A DNA stretch of 64,000 nucleotides from Anaspis maculata (GCA_949128115.1 OX421965.1:11749420-11813419), one strand, 5' to 3'. Shown: positions 1-14,859, counted from the first letter of the stretch. Notes: generated by a model from the sequence alone, not told the origin. Numbers and translations are program-made.

Positions 1-2128
<2,128 letters not shown>

Positions 2129-2694
2129 TCAGAACAAATTACAATCATTACCGTTGTCATCAATGAAAAAAACCGCCGTTAATACCTTGGGAAAGTATGG
2201 TTGGGTACCGACCTAGCGCTAATAGGAAACCGATATTTATGGAAGCGCGGTAATCGGGTCGGAGGATTTTTACTCTTTCTCTACACCCGCAATGTGCAGG
2301 CGCCGAAAGGCGGAAAGCTGATTTAGTATGCAATTGCACGTCTTTTGGAGCCAACTAGCAAAGTTGGAATTTCAATTATTTTCTCGCATTTCGCCCCAAA
2401 AAAATGCAGTGAGATGCTTCCGGAAAGATATTGATAAAGATTCAATGTGCCAACCTACCCCCATTTACGGAGAGCCTTTTGTATAAGGTGCTTGTGGAAA
2501 ATCAATATTATGCTAAGGAGGGTTATTGCAGTTATCCAAACTCGAGACTTTTAATATGAAACGAAGGTGCCCAGATCTAATTCCAAAGTAAATCCACTGG
2601 AAAAGAGGCCATGACGCTCACGTATATTCTTCAAGTTTTTAAATCAGGTACATATTTACTTTTTATATCGCTCTACTGCTTCGCACGTTTTCTA

Positions 2695-2721
2695 CATCAT
2701 CATCATCATCATCATCATCAT
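2695..2721. repeat. (CAT)n microsatellite
   Basis: Nine uninterrupted CAT units in the Sik2 intron. Confidence 0.95.
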
Positions 2722-4649
2722 GGTATACCTATAAGGGATGTCACGCCATCCTCAGTTCTAAATAAATCAATGATAATGTTCCAATCATTGATTATATGAT
2801 TGTAGGTACCTACGTAAGTACTTGCCTAGGTACATATTACTCAATAAACTAGATGGAATTATTTTTAAAGTGAGTCATGACGTAGGTACCTGCAAAACGT
2901 CCCTCCAGATGCTAACCAAATCATCATAATCCGCAGACGGCATGAGACAGTACATTAACTTCCAAGTACCGGCGATACCTGACTAATTGCTCAAATTGTT
3001 AATGAGCCAAATCGCGATCAAGAGATCAGAGTTGCCAAATGCATCTTCTTATGAGTCACTTTCTATTAATTACAAAGTTATGTCGGCGAGAAATGGAAGT
3101 TATACGAGGTACTATTTGTGGAATAAAAGTTCGCAAAGCCCTACGTCAGTTAGTAGTAGGTAGTAGATAGGTACTGGTAATCACTAGCTAGATTAGTAGA
3201 AGCATTGACGTTGGAATATTATCTCAAGTAGCTGGCGTAACAGTGAATATTGCAGCTGCTTATCAGAGTTTCAGAAAAAAATGACTATCTACACTGTGTT
3301 GGGGAAGCTAGAGGCTAGCGCTAGGGGCACCAGGGTCAGCCTTTTGAGCGTAGGGGTGTATCCGCCACTTAGTGATAGTATCGCCCAACTTTAGCAAAAT
3401 CCGTCATATTTGTTCGTATCTCATTATGTTCTATCAGCAACTTTCCACAAGTTTTCCACAGAAAATTCATCGCCCGAACTCAATTGTCTTTCGTACCCCT
3501 GCTGACACATTCAACTCTTCCAAGCACAGCACAACAGAGTATTTCAAATTTTCAAAGAAAATCAATAATTTTCTTTTTTTTTTGGGAATTTTGAAATTTT
3601 ATAGCATTGCCCGTACATTTTCTGTTTGGATGAGTTTCTACTTGAAGAAACAAATTAAATAAAGCCGATCCCCTCAACAACTTTTTCAGTCACATCCTTA
3701 AACGCTTTTTCAATAATAAGTGGGTGGTTTATGGGTATTTCAACACAGTTCTGTTAGGAACCATGCATTGCGATTTCAAGAGATTTTCTCTCTCGCGAGT
3801 TTCTACGTTCCACTAGTCGGAATATCCATCCACATGAATGTTCCGGTCTCTAATCAATAACTACTACATTACATCAATTATCATGGATTTAAAAATTCAT
3901 GTTATTGCACATAAACTGGGCACCGACAACTCTACTAACGATGCACAATTAGGTAAAATATTCGATTACTGCTCGGCTCGGAATCTACTATTCAATAAGA
4001 AAAAGGAGAACTTGAGCGTATTTCTGGTTCATCCAGAGCCGTGACCTTTGGCAATGCTGTCTGCGAAATGAGATTTGCACAGAGTGAGGTGAAAAATGTA
4101 GAGAGAATGGGACTGAAACCAAGGCGGATGCATGCGATCTAATCGAAGCAATTACCACGGGCGTCGCAACGCTTCAAAGACGGAAACGGCCAGGTTTACT
4201 TTTCAGTCTCAGTGCTGATGCTGATTTGATGCTTGACTGAAATTTTGCATGAACTTTTCCTGTCCATTGGATATACGCGAGGAAATATCTGCAAAATTCA
4301 CAGCAACTGTACCTACCTCTATAAATTTTACAAATTTACAAATTTTTACAAAAATGATAATTTTGGGGTTACCCTCAGCACCAAATCCGTCCAGATTAGG
4401 CTGATTAGGTATCTAGGTATACCTGAACTGAACAATCATCTTAGTTTTACGCGACCCGATCCAGAATCCGTCAAAAAAGCTAAATCATGGCTCTTCCATA
4501 CATCGACGCACATGGCTCGAATGATTTTCGACCACCGGTCCACCATCAGTCGTTTCGTCTAACTTGTTGCCTACTTTCATTAGTAAGCCACTGCTGGCCA
4601 ATTGAAATGAATATTATGATTTTTTTTTAGCACGTGACTTTGTTTGTTT
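2722..4649. other. Intronic DNA without a recognised element
   Basis: AT-rich sequence with scattered short TAGGTACC-type motifs. I see no gene, no clear terminal repeats and no long inverted repeat here. Confidence 0.5.
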
Positions 4650-4791
4650 CTTTTACTTTCCCGGCCCCACCAACATGGAGGGAAAGTATTGTAATGGTGC
4701 AGAAAAAAAGTTTTGAGATTTCACCGGATATATCCATTTTGAGGTCCCCCAAGTCGATTAAGACCATTTCCAGAATGATGTCTGTCTGTGG

Positions 4792-4793
4792 GT

Positions 4794-4823
<30 letters not shown>
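4792..4823. repeat. (GT)n microsatellite inside repeat copy 1
   Basis: Alternating GT with one interruption. The same internal position in copy 2 (11746-11791) has a longer tract, so the tract is a component of the repeat family. Confidence 0.9.
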
Positions 4824-4824
<1 letters not shown>

Positions 4825-5879
4825 ATCTTCCACGATAACTGCCGAACCGTTTATCCGATCGATTTAAAATTTGATATGCAGACATGGTTTCGCCCTGGAA
4901 TGACCGGATTAGTTTTTGGCTGTCATCTGTCAAACAGAAGTGTCACTATCAGCAAATGACAGAAGCTACATCTCACGGAACTTGATTTGCGATATGTTAT
5001 TTGAAAGCCCTTGAAGAACTGTATTCAGAACAGTTAAAAATATTTTCCTACCTGTTATCTGTCAAATTATAAAAAATATCAAAGTCTGGAACTTTGCCAT
5101 TTAATTATCCAAAATCTATACGACAGATGTGAACCAAACCCGGCAGGAAGCAACATTACCAAAGAATCAAGCTAATGCTGAAGTTGGAGTTCCCCATCAT
5201 TCACCAGCCGAGCGCTATGAATTTTCAAAGTTTGGCCTGGCCGAATTCAGCCGGGCTTGCCTGTTCCTCGATTTCTGGCCTATTCAATTTTTTTAGCAAC
5301 ATGGCAACCAAACCGGTAGGTAACTACGTTTTTGTTACGAATTGTATCAATGTCAAAGTGACAACATGAACGCTGTTCTCGGCAGGTTCTCGGTGTTTTC
5401 TTTAGTATCTTCTTGCATCATTTGAGGCAACAGTGCGAACCGATCCTTTGTGTTGTTTGGGGCTCCGTGAACCCCCTTGTGTCTTCTGTAGCTTTAGCAA
5501 CTTCAGTATGCCCATTCCATTGACGTATATGTACAAACTGTAATGTGTGCAGTTCCCTTATTTGATTCGGTACCAGGGCCCCATCCTCATGGTGTCTGCC
5601 GTTCAAGACCCTGATGGGGCCCCCATCTGTGTCCATCAGATTTTGCCGTTTCAGGCCAAAACTGCGGCCTTGTGTCTTCTTGGGTTCGTTGAGGCCCTTT
5701 AGGCTCCTGGTGTCTACGGGTGTCTCTTGAAGCCCCACCGAGTCCCCCTCTCGTTTTTTTCAGCTTTCAGAATTCTTGTGCCGTCAGGGCAATTATATAG
5801 AATTCTGCCCTAGGTTCCTAGGTATTTAATCCGTGAATAGATTTCCGCCAATGATTTTTGAAAAAATAGGTTATTGGTT

Positions 5880-6500
5880 CTTGAATATTTTCCAACATGT
5901 ACTGTTCAGTACCTATATATGGGGTGAAAATTAAAAAACAAATTGGGCAAGTATCCCATTCCTGGACTGTTTGTTGCTGCTTTAGGTAAGGTAGGTAAAA
6001 ATCAAGTATGTTATAAAGTTCACTATGACGACTACCATGTCAATAGAAATTTTTTGACATTCCATAAACACGCGCGCGTTATTATTGGCATTGTTGAATT
6101 ATTATTAGGTATTACCTACCTATCACTTTTCTATCAAGAGTACCATCCGTTGTGTTTTCAATTAGGTACTCCATACATTTATTTTTCATAAAGTAAGTAA
6201 GTACCTATATACTATACCTATCATTTTCATGTACCTAGTTGATATCGAAAGTAGATTTGCACTTGGCGACTTGGCGTGGCGCGGGCTCATATTCAAATGC
6301 GACTCGGTTTCGGTTTTCCGGCGGTGATTTTTTTTTCCAGGATCAAACTTATTAAGCATTCCATAATAATCTGTCGTGATAATTTCAACCTCGAGATTAA
6401 CGGAATAGAGGATAGTATAATAGGAAATGCATTTCTCTATTTTATCCAGAAGGGTTCAAAGTGAATTGGAGAGGTATATATTGGGTTGGTTTTCTAACTT
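5880..6500. other. Segment in repeat copy 1 that is absent from copy 2
   Basis: Homology to copy 2 breaks after the AATCCGTGAATAGATTT block and resumes at TTGTGTGGAACTAGCATTGC (about 6514). The intervening 600 bases are rich in TAGGTA/TACCTA words and carry no recognised termini. Confidence 0.5.
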
Positions 6501-7269
6501 CAGGTACCCCTTTGTGTGGAACTAGCATTGCATTCTTGAGATATCACAACAGTTAACTACCTCTAGCTCCAATCAAATCGAAATCAGGTATGAAAACATA
6601 AGGTCAGCCTGGAATGACCTGATTAGTTTTTGGATAGATGATTCCGATCGGGAGTCCTCAAGGGACACATTGGGTCTGGGCTTGTCTGGATACAGCATTG
6701 CATTCTCCAAATTCGCAACAATTGTCTTCCTAGTTCTACCTTTCGAAGTATTTTATCAATATGGAAACCTGAGAACCTGTCACTTATTTTTTAGGCCCAA
6801 CAATTGATGCAGGATGCTCGCTCAACGCTCAACTCACTAGAACTTTTCCAATCAACTTCTCAATTAAATCCCACTTTCCCGAAGGGACGCCTGAATAAAA
6901 ATCCTTACTGACGTCCCTGGATACCGCCGGGAAAGTTTTGTGTCGCCCCACAACAGATTTTTTTGGTTAGCATGCCTGATGGAGTGAGGAGTTCTCCATG
7001 AAAGAAACCGAAATCCAATTTGAAAAAAGCCATTGCGGCCTAAAAAAATTTGAAGCTGAGAAAATGTGGAACTTTTCTTGTCCTTGAACCACGTTTGCGA
7101 GGTCCTCTTCGAATTAAAGAGCAGACACATCATACCATCAGCATTCTTTTTAGCGCATTTTTGTGAGAAATTCGCTATTGGCCGCGCTTTGATGTCCGTC
7201 TGGCTTGTAGCTAAACACCTTCTAAACGAAAAGTCGCAGCGCTATCTTCTTCGGCATGTTGGAAATTTC

Positions 7270-7964
7270 CACTGACGTATAATACTAGACGGATCTTTCC
7301 TATACCCATTACACACTGTGTTGACGCGCGAGAACCGCTAGGACCAGGGGAAAGTGGGGGGGCGCGGGAGTTTGTTATCAGGACGACACATTGGCGTGCT
7401 TGCAGCGTTTTCTTTATGTTAAGGGGGCAAGACAAATAAAGGTCCAAAATAACGTCAATGTATGCTCCCGGTATGCCGAAGCTTTGCACACCTGGCACTG
7501 CTGCACCATTATTACCTCGCGAAATGAGCGAAATATCAAACGAAACGACAAATAATAGTGAGCGAAAAGCGTCAAAGAAATGGGACCGCTATGGTGTGAC
7601 GTGTGACAGCATGCAACGCGATCAGCTGACCGCAGCGCGCGACTCATAACAAGCCGCTCCCACAACAAGGTGCTACAATACGAGGTGTGATCACTTGGAA
7701 TTTAATCCCTACTCTCTACCTCTACTCCTACTTTACTTCTTAATTTTCAATTAGACATGGAAAATCTTTTCAAGAAATAGTACAAAATTGAGTATCTTGA
7801 CGATTTGGAGTGAAAATCCACACATTGGCCCCGCATTCATTAAGCGGGCTCACCTCAGTTGATATACTTGCATATTGTTATTTTCCTGACGTCGGCCATA
7901 CTGGATTTAGGTCTTGGCCGCATGCACGGATGTAAACAACTCGGTCTAGTATTATACGTCAGTG
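7270..7964. mobile_element. Non-autonomous DNA transposon with perfect 21-bp TIR and 8-bp TSD
   Basis: The left end reads CACTGACGTATAATACTAGA and the right end is its exact reverse complement, a 21-bp perfect TIR. It is flanked by the 8-bp direct repeat GAAATTTC at 7262-7269 and 7965-7972. It is 695 bp long with no transposase reading frame. An 8-bp duplication with CA...TG termini fits the P-element or hAT superfamilies; I cannot choose between them from the termini. The TSD is itself palindromic, which makes the apparent inverted repeat extend to about 30 bp. Confidence 0.88.
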
Positions 7965-7972
7965 GAAATTTC

Positions 7973-9028
7973 CGAACCGTTAAATTTATCTCTACATCCA
8001 GCGATTAAAATGTGGAGAAAGAAACGAAGCAATTTTTACTTTAAACATCATTCTGATTTCTTTATTGCTATGAAAGATACAATTTTTTTTGTCGGTGAAC
8101 CTGATACTTTCTTAATTTCCTACTTTCAAATTTTTTTCTTCAGGTCTCGCAAATTTCATTTTTGGAAAGTTTCAATACCCGCTTCTGTTTTATTATCTGG
8201 AGAGATGAGGAAGTTATGAGAAATTAGACTTTGTGATACCTGAACCAATTTGAATTCAAATTCACTACTGTGATGTGACAGGTGGAAATATCAGAGCCGA
8301 TTTTGATGAAATTCAAAATTTAGGCAATAGAGTTTTCTACAAAAAAAGCTGATTTCGTATGGTACTTTCAGAACAACCCAGGTGTAATAGTGGACAGTCT
8401 ACTCATCTGCACCCTGGAAATGCGCTCATGAGACTCATGCCGGTGGGGACTATGATACTTGATTTAGCTCGTCAGCGCTTATGGCACGATTTCACTTTGC
8501 TGTTGCGTTAGTGAATTAGGCTCAAACGGAGTATAATATCGATCATACGGATTGGCCAGCACGCTCTTCGGACTGAATTCCTGTCGAGCACATATGAAGT
8601 GGGCTGCAGCATTGAACGCATGCCAAGGAAAATCAGTTTGAAAATCTTGATAGGCTTGAGACACACTGAGGGACCCATGCTTCAAGAATAATTCTTACCA
8701 AGACGTATTTTCACTATATCAAAGGAGGGGGGAGTGATCAGAAGGGCTGGAGGTGGATCAAAAAACCATCAATTTCCACAGTGGTGAACCATCAACCATT
8801 TTTCAAATTTTGAGATAAACAACATATCATATTTGAGATGAAATATAATATCTTAAAAAAATGACAGCATAAAACCGCGTACAGGATTTCTTGCAAGAAA
8901 ATTTCAAAATATCCATTTCAATTGGTGAGCAGTGTGGATCCTGTGCCAAATGATGGGAGGTGTAGGTCTCTCTAAATGCTTGAATGGTTAGAGGAAAGGG
9001 AGAATTCCGCCCAGGTAGGTACCATGTA
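7973..9028. other. Intronic DNA without a recognised element
   Basis: No gene, microsatellite or clear terminal repeat seen; ordinary AT-rich sequence. Confidence 0.5.
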
Positions 9029-9030
9029 TA

Positions 9031-9611
9031 CAGGGTGTTTCAGGGATGATAGCAAAAATTTCAACTGTGAGTAGATCTTGTCAAAATAGGATGAAAACCT
9101 ATATACCATTCTGCAAAGTTCGGCTTGATGACGAAGTTACAGCCCTGGAAACTTCATTTTTTTCGGATTCCAAAAATTTGTAACTCAGGAACGTTTCAAC
9201 AAAATTAGCTTAAATTCAGCAAGAGCTGGTTCATCAACATTTTCTGTCAACCTGCCAAATTTTTAGAGAATCCAACCAGTAGCGTAGAAATTACGGAGGG
9301 TCATCTTACGTCAACTTTTCTTCGGATGCTTCTAAATTATTGACCCTCGTAACTCCGACACCACTGGCTGGACTCTCTCAAAATTTGGCAGATTGGTAGA
9401 TAGGCCGACAGACCAGTCTATGGTGAATTGATGTTGATTCTGTCTAAACGTTCCTGAGCCACAAAGTTTTGAAAACCGAGAAAAGTGAGCTTTGAAGGGC
9501 TGTATCTTTGTCATGAGGCCAAACTTTGCAAAATGGGATACAGGTTTTCGTCATATTTTCACGAGATCTACCCACAGTTGAATTTTTTGCTACCATCGCT
9601 GAAACGCCCTG
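9031..9611. mobile_element. Foldback element, CAGGGTG family (581 bp)
   Basis: Almost the whole element is one palindrome: arms of about 270 bp (9031-9302 and 9338-9611) around a loop of about 35 bp. The termini are CAGGGTGTTTCAGGGATGAT on the left and the near-complement ending GAAACGCCCTG on the right, flanked by TA at 9029-9030 and 9612-9613. TA target duplication points to the IS630/Tc1/mariner group as the source of the transposase. The arms are diverged but easily aligned. No coding capacity. Confidence 0.88.
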
Positions 9612-9613
9612 TA

Positions 9614-9990
9614 TGATAAGTACCTATCGGAATTTTTACAGCGCCCTCTGATCATCTGGCCTGCAACACTGATAGCGCAACGTTTTGGCAAATCTTACAT
9701 ATCATCCCCCAAACGGTTCAACAATATAGAGTTTGTGTTCCCTTAATATCAATCAAATCTCATTCATTTTGGCTCAATACTCATCAATTATATTGCATTT
9801 GAGGATGGACGGTTGTTTTGAAACAATTTTCAAAAATATACACATCTCCAAGTTTTGTCTATATATGGGGAAGCCCAGAAAAGTCGAGCAGCTTCCGGCT
9901 CCTCAGCCAATTGTACTGTTTTGTTGCTTATCCCTGAGTCGAAGTCTCCAGCAAATATCGTAATCTTCCATCTCTTCCAGATAGCTCAAC
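9614..9990. other. Short spacer between foldback and solo LTR
   Basis: Nothing recognised. Confidence 0.4.
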
Positions 9991-9994
9991 ATAT

Positions 9995-10643
9995 TGTTAC
10001 TAGTGGCGATTCTCTCGTGCATTCGAGAGCACACGCGGTCCTTATAGACCGTTTGATTGTCGTGTTACGAGTTACAAAGATCTAGGCATTCGAGAGCATA
10101 CGCTTCAATTTACATGGAGATATCAACAGGCGGCTAAGATACATCAGTCCGATTGGCGGAGGCGCCGTTCGTGAACACGTAGGTAATGCACGCGGGAAGG
10201 ATTGTTTCGGAGTCGCCTCGGAGCATATGCCGCGGTCAATATGAAGCTTGCCAGAGAACTGGTGGAAACGTTCAGAATGACAGTCGAAGTATAAAAAGAC
10301 CGATGGATCGGCCGACAGACCTGTCTTAAATTCAGAGCGATAGCAACCTGAAGGAATTGGCGAATTGGCGATATACCCAAGCGCGAATAATTATTATTGA
10401 CGTGCATTTATATTGGGGAGTTTGCGTCTACAAGTACGTACGACGTAACATAACTTCCAACATAAAAATTGGCGAGTTTGTTATCTGCAATTCCTCAGTT
10501 ACAGGGGAGTTTTTACGTTCTACGTTGCGTTACGTCGTATGTTCAATGAAATCGCAAACTCCCTAGTAGTACGCAGTAAAACACAGTGTGGGTTTTGAAC
10601 GATCGTCTCAATTATAAAAGAACCCAACGCGAAATCCGTAACA
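9995..10643 (+). mobile_element. Solo LTR A (Ty3/gypsy-type), carrying a MITE
   Basis: It starts TGTTACTAGTGGCGATTCTC and ends CCGTAACA, with 4-bp target duplication ATAT at 9991-9994 and 10644-10647. It aligns with four other copies here: 26545-27024, 50977-51489 and 54256-54777 (all reversed) and 40882-45180 (same orientation). Shared blocks include GATCGTCTCAATTATA and the TACGCAGTA segment near the end. The TG...CA ends and 4-bp duplication fit a Ty3/gypsy element. No internal retroviral-like coding sequence is present, so this is a recombined solo LTR. A 148-bp inverted-repeat insertion at 10416-10563 is absent from the other copies. Confidence 0.82.
10416..10563. mobile_element. Small MITE inside solo LTR A
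   Basis: The termini GGGAGTTTGCG and CGCAAACTCCC are exact inverted repeats, with a second inverted pair close inside (TACGACGTAACATA / TACGTCGTATGTT). The other LTR copies read straight through this position, giving an empty site. The exact target duplication is ambiguous. Confidence 0.7.
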
Positions 10644-10647
10644 ATAT

Positions 10648-11600
10648 TATCGATTTCTAATTGACTCATCCATTTTGACTTGACACCTATTCCATATAAC
10701 TACGCCTCTGATTAGAAGCTTCCCTACACCAAGTTTGAAGTTTGTTTCCAATCGTTCCTGGTACAAAAATTGAAACTCCGCTTCAATTTTTTATTATTCG
10801 AGGTCCGTATTCCCGTTAGAAAGCATTAACAGGAAAATGCTACCTTTTTTGGTAAGAGGAATCACCCCCTGGAGCTCAAAGCAACGTCACTGGAACACCC
10901 TGTGTTCGCTAGGTTGTATGAGAAGTTCTATAGTATGAGGAGAGAAGGCAATAACGCCAACCTTAGAAACAAAATCTGCGTTGCACATGCACAAGTGCAC
11001 AATCTAAAATTTTTACGTTCCGGATTCGGCACAACTTTCGAATGACCGTAATCAAATCCAGGAAAAATTTATTAATCGTGCATCCGTCCCAGCAGCGCAC
11101 TCATTATGTTTGGTAAATCTTGACAACCTTATATAGCTGATTGACGTCATGTTTGACGCAAGTTCACCGAGGTTCATAACACACACACACACACACACAT
11201 TACATACAGCAGCAGCAGCAGCAGTCATGATTCTCATGGCATGGTGGAGGCATTGTGTAGATGTAGGTATAGGTAAACTTACTCCCGTATGATGATAGAT
11301 ACCTACATAATTAACCTGTGCATTCAGGATTGTAATGCAATCATTGCAATCTGCATCTCTAATCACTATTTTGATATTTCCAAGTTCACGTTTATGATGC
11401 CGTAGCAGAGTTTTACTTCCAACAAACCGCAAGATAGGTGCATGTATAAATGCGAAGCAATAATTTGTATACATAGTGATCTTGGAAAAAAAATCACTCC
11501 AGAGTTTGTCTGAAAATAATCACAACTTCATTGCTTCGAATCAAGCACCCTGTATATTATAAATAGATAGGTGGGTATACCTGTCTAGGTATATTCTCAC
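10648..11600. other. Spacer with AC and AGC microsatellites
   Basis: Contains (AC)n at about 11180-11199 and (AGC)6 at about 11207-11224. Lone CACCCTGT words at about 10892 and 11549 look like ends of the CAGGGTG element family without partners. A TGACGTCA core sits near 11143. No gene seen. Confidence 0.5.
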
Positions 11601-11744
11601 TTTTTTTACTTTCCCGGCCCCACCAACATGGAGGGAAAGTATTGTAATGGTGCAGAAAAAAAGTTTTGAGATTTCACCGGATATATCCATTTTGAGGTCC
11701 CCCAAGTCGATTAAGACCATTTCCAGAATGATGTCTGTCTGTGG

Positions 11745-11795
<51 letters not shown>

Positions 11796-13660
11796 ATCTT
11801 CCACGATAACTGCCGAACCGTTTATCTGATCGATTTAAAATTTGATATGCAGACATGGTTTTGCCCTGGAATGACCGGATTAGTTTTTGGCTGTCATCTG
11901 TCAAACAGAAGTGTCACTATCAGCAAATGACAGAAGCTACATCTCACGGAACTTGACTTGCGATATGTCATTTGAAAGCCCTTGAAGAACTGTATTCAGA
12001 ACAGTTAAAAGTATTTTCCTACCTGTTACCTGTCAAATTATAAAAAATATCAAAGTCTGGAACTTTGCCATTTAATTATTCAAAATCTATAAGACAGATG
12101 TAAACCAAACCCGGCAGGAAGCAACATTACCAAAGAATTAAACTAATGCTGAAGTTGGTATCTCCCATCATTCATCAGCCGAGCGCTATGAATTTTCAAA
12201 GTTTGGCCTGGCCGAATTCAGCCGGGCTTGCCTGTTCCTCGATTTTTGGCCTATTCAATTTTTTTAGCAACATGGCAACCAAACCGGTAGGTAACTACGT
12301 TTTTGTTACAAATTGTATCAATGTCAAAGTGACAACATGAACGCTGTTCTCGGCAGGTTCTCGGTGTTTTCTTTAGTATCTTCTTGCATCATTTGAGGCA
12401 ACAGTGCGAACCGATCGTTTGTGTTGTTTGGGGCTCCGTAAACCCCCTTGTGTTTTCTGTAGCTTTAGCAACTTCAGTATGCCCATTCCATTGACGTATA
12501 TGTACAAACTGTAATGTGTGCAGTTCCCTTATTTGATTCGGTACCAGGGCCCCATCCCCATGGTGTCTGCCGTTCAAGACCCTGATGGGGCCCCCCATCT
12601 GTGTCCCATCAGATTTTGCCGTTTCAGGCCAAAACTGCGGCCTTGTGTCTTCTTGGGATCGTTGAGGCCTCGGTTGAGGCCCTTTAGGCTCCTGGTGTCT
12701 ACGGGTGTCTCTTGAAGCCCCACTGAGCCCCCCTCTTTTTTTTTAGTTTTCAGAACTATCGTGCCTTCAGGTGTGGTTCGGACTCAACTTCTTGATGGGC
12801 TCGAAGTCTCATTTCACAGGTCACCACTTGGGGGCCCTGAATTGCAATTAATTAGAACTCTGCCCCAGGTTTTCAATCCGCGACTGATTTTCACCAGTTA
12901 TTTTTCAAACAATAATTTAGGTTGCATCATTAAAGGCAACAGTGCGCCCCGATTGATTGTGTGTTCAAGTGTTGTTTGGGGCTGCGTAAACCCCCTTGTG
13001 TGGAACTAGCATTGCATTCTTGAGATATCACAACAGTTAACTACCTCTAGTTCTACCTTTTGAATTATATCATCACCTTGTACCTACTTCATAATGCGAT
13101 CGCGCAAATTAAACGGTTCTGCCACGATAACTACAAAATTGTTGATCGGATTAAATCGAAATCAGGTACGAAAGCATAAGTTCAGCCTGGAATGACCTGA
13201 TTAGACTTTGGGTAGATGATTTAGTTTGGAAGCCCTCAGATGGCACATTGGGTCTGGGCTTGTCTGCCCAAGCTCTAAATTGAAGATATAGAGTTGAAAT
13301 TCTACACACAGATGCAGAAAGTTCTCAGTCAAGTTTGTGTAATTTCATCATCATGTCTAAAGTAGGAACAAAAATTTTAATAAGGAACTAGCATTGCATT
13401 CTTGAGATATCACAGCAGTTAGCTTCCTAGTTCTATCTTTCGAAATATTTCATCATCGTGGAAACCTGAACCTGTCACTGGTTCTGTCGGCCCAACAATG
13501 GATGCAGGATGCTCGCTAAACGCTCAACTCACTGGAACTTTTCCAATCAACTTCTCCATTATGTCCCACTTTACCGAAGGGACGCTTAGATCAAAATCAT
13601 TACTGACGTCCCTGGATACCGCCGGGAAAGTTTTGTGTCGCCCCACAACAGATTTTTTTA
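11601..13660. repeat. Long dispersed direct repeat, copy 2
   Basis: Same orientation and block order as copy 1, from TTTTACTTTCCCGG to CCGGGAAAGTTTTGTGTCGC followed by CCCACAACAG. It lacks the roughly 600-bp segment present in copy 1 and has a longer GT tract (11746-11791). By eye the first kilobase of the two copies is very similar (only scattered substitutions), while the last part is more rearranged; the block GGAACTAGCATTGCATTCTT appears twice (13002 and 13385). No coding capacity recognised. Confidence 0.75.
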
Positions 13661-14289
13661 AATCCGGAACCGATATGAGAAGCATAATCATGTGTAGCCT
13701 ATAAATCTACTTAGGTAGGTACATTCTTGGGTAAGTACTCAGTAGTGGGTACCATATACCTACCTAATTCAAATAAAGGAAGTACTTATTGGTCGTATTG
13801 TATTGACCGCTAGTTGGCATTAAATTTCCAAATAATGCAACGACCGTGTTTCGAATTTCAACCCTACATGCTGCATGCCAATTGAGATACATTTATATGT
13901 ACGTACTAGAGACACACGTTTGTTCACGAATTTTTTCAAGCCTCAAACGGACTAGCGGAGAATTTGATGACGATCGGTCAACTATAAACAATTTTCAAGT
14001 TCATCTCCAACTTTCGTTTGATTGGATGAGCTCCTGAGAAGTCCACTAGCTTCCCTCATGAAAAGCTTTAGGAACGGCTCCTCCGCCAATTGCAAGCAGG
14101 GTTTAGGACTTATCCCCAAGTCGGCGTCTCCGAGTTTATGGTTCGTCTCCGAGTTGGAATTTGTAATTGTTCATGCATTGGGTACTATTAATTTTGGATT
14201 GATTTCCGTCAGGTAAGGTGATTTTACAAAAAGGTACGACATATTTTATTTTCAATGTTTTTTTTTGCGGGCTTCTTTTCAGATATATA
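13661..14289. other. Spacer without a recognised element
   Basis: TAGGTA-type words near 13700-13770; otherwise nothing recognised. Confidence 0.45.
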
Positions 14290-14319
14290 ACCTACGGAAG
14301 CGCAGAAGGGCCATGTGTT

Positions 14320-14621
14320 TTTTTTATCGTATTAATGTCGTCATTTATTAAATGCCGACTTTTAATCTCAGCAAATAGTGAATGTCAACTTTCAAACCCA
14401 GCATTTATTAAATGCCGACTTCTAAGCTCAGCATTTATTGAATGCCGACTGAGTTTGGATGTCGGCATTTAATAAATGCTGAGTTTAGGAAGTCGGCGTT
14501 TAATAGATGCTGAGTTTAGAAGTTGGCATTTGATAAATGCTGGGTTTGAAAGTTGCCATTCACTATTTGCTGAGATTAAAAGTCGGCATTTAATAAATGA
14601 CGACATTAATACGAAAAAAAC
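14320..14621. repeat. 302-bp near-perfect palindrome built from short repeats
   Basis: The centre is at about 14470. The outer arms read TATCGTATTAATGTCGTCAT and its complement at 14600. Inside each arm a unit of roughly 36 bp containing CAGCATTTATTAAATGCCGA recurs, so the structure could extrude as a cruciform in several registers. Confidence 0.9.
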
Positions 14622-14859
14622 AAGTGAGTATGCCTTCACGTGCGTGAGTCTCAGTAGCGCATTTTCTCAAAGTGGCATATTGTGAACGTAAAGAAATTTG
14701 GTTGAAGGAGAAACACCATTCCTTGCCCACTTTCTTCATTCGAAACTCATTGTGATATTGTGTTATCAGAATGGGGTACTTGCCAATGAAATAGATTTGA
14801 ATGAAAATTCTTTCCCTCATCAATATTTCTTTGTTTGAGGGCGGGAGCTGGGAGCGGCG

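Larger units (their letters stand above)
4650..6962. repeat. Long dispersed direct repeat, copy 1
   Basis: It begins at TTTTACTTTCCCGGCCCC and ends near CCGGGAAAGTTTTGTGTCGC (about 6928-6950). It matches 11601-13660 in the same orientation over most of its length: the ACTTTCCCGG start, a GT microsatellite at the same place, the CACGATAACTGCCGAACCG block, a segment dense in CCTTGTGTC/GGGGCC-type words around 5420-5760, and the final GCCCAACAATTGATGCAGG block. The extreme ends hold an inverted ACTTTCCCGG/CCGGGAAAGT pair, so it may be a non-autonomous DNA transposon, but no clear target-site duplication was found. It has no coding capacity I can defend; reading frames across the GT tract are low-complexity. 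Confidence 0.75.

Noticed and set aside
3838..4044. Frame with IFDYCSARNLLFNKKK, reminiscent of a reverse transcriptase thumb segment
   Set aside because: Too short, no catalytic motif, no neighbouring reverse transcriptase remnant and no tail; chance similarity is as likely.
4627..4933. Open frames with long Thr-His runs over the GT microsatellite (also at 11541-11904)
   Set aside because: Low-complexity translation of (GT)n in several frames; not coding.
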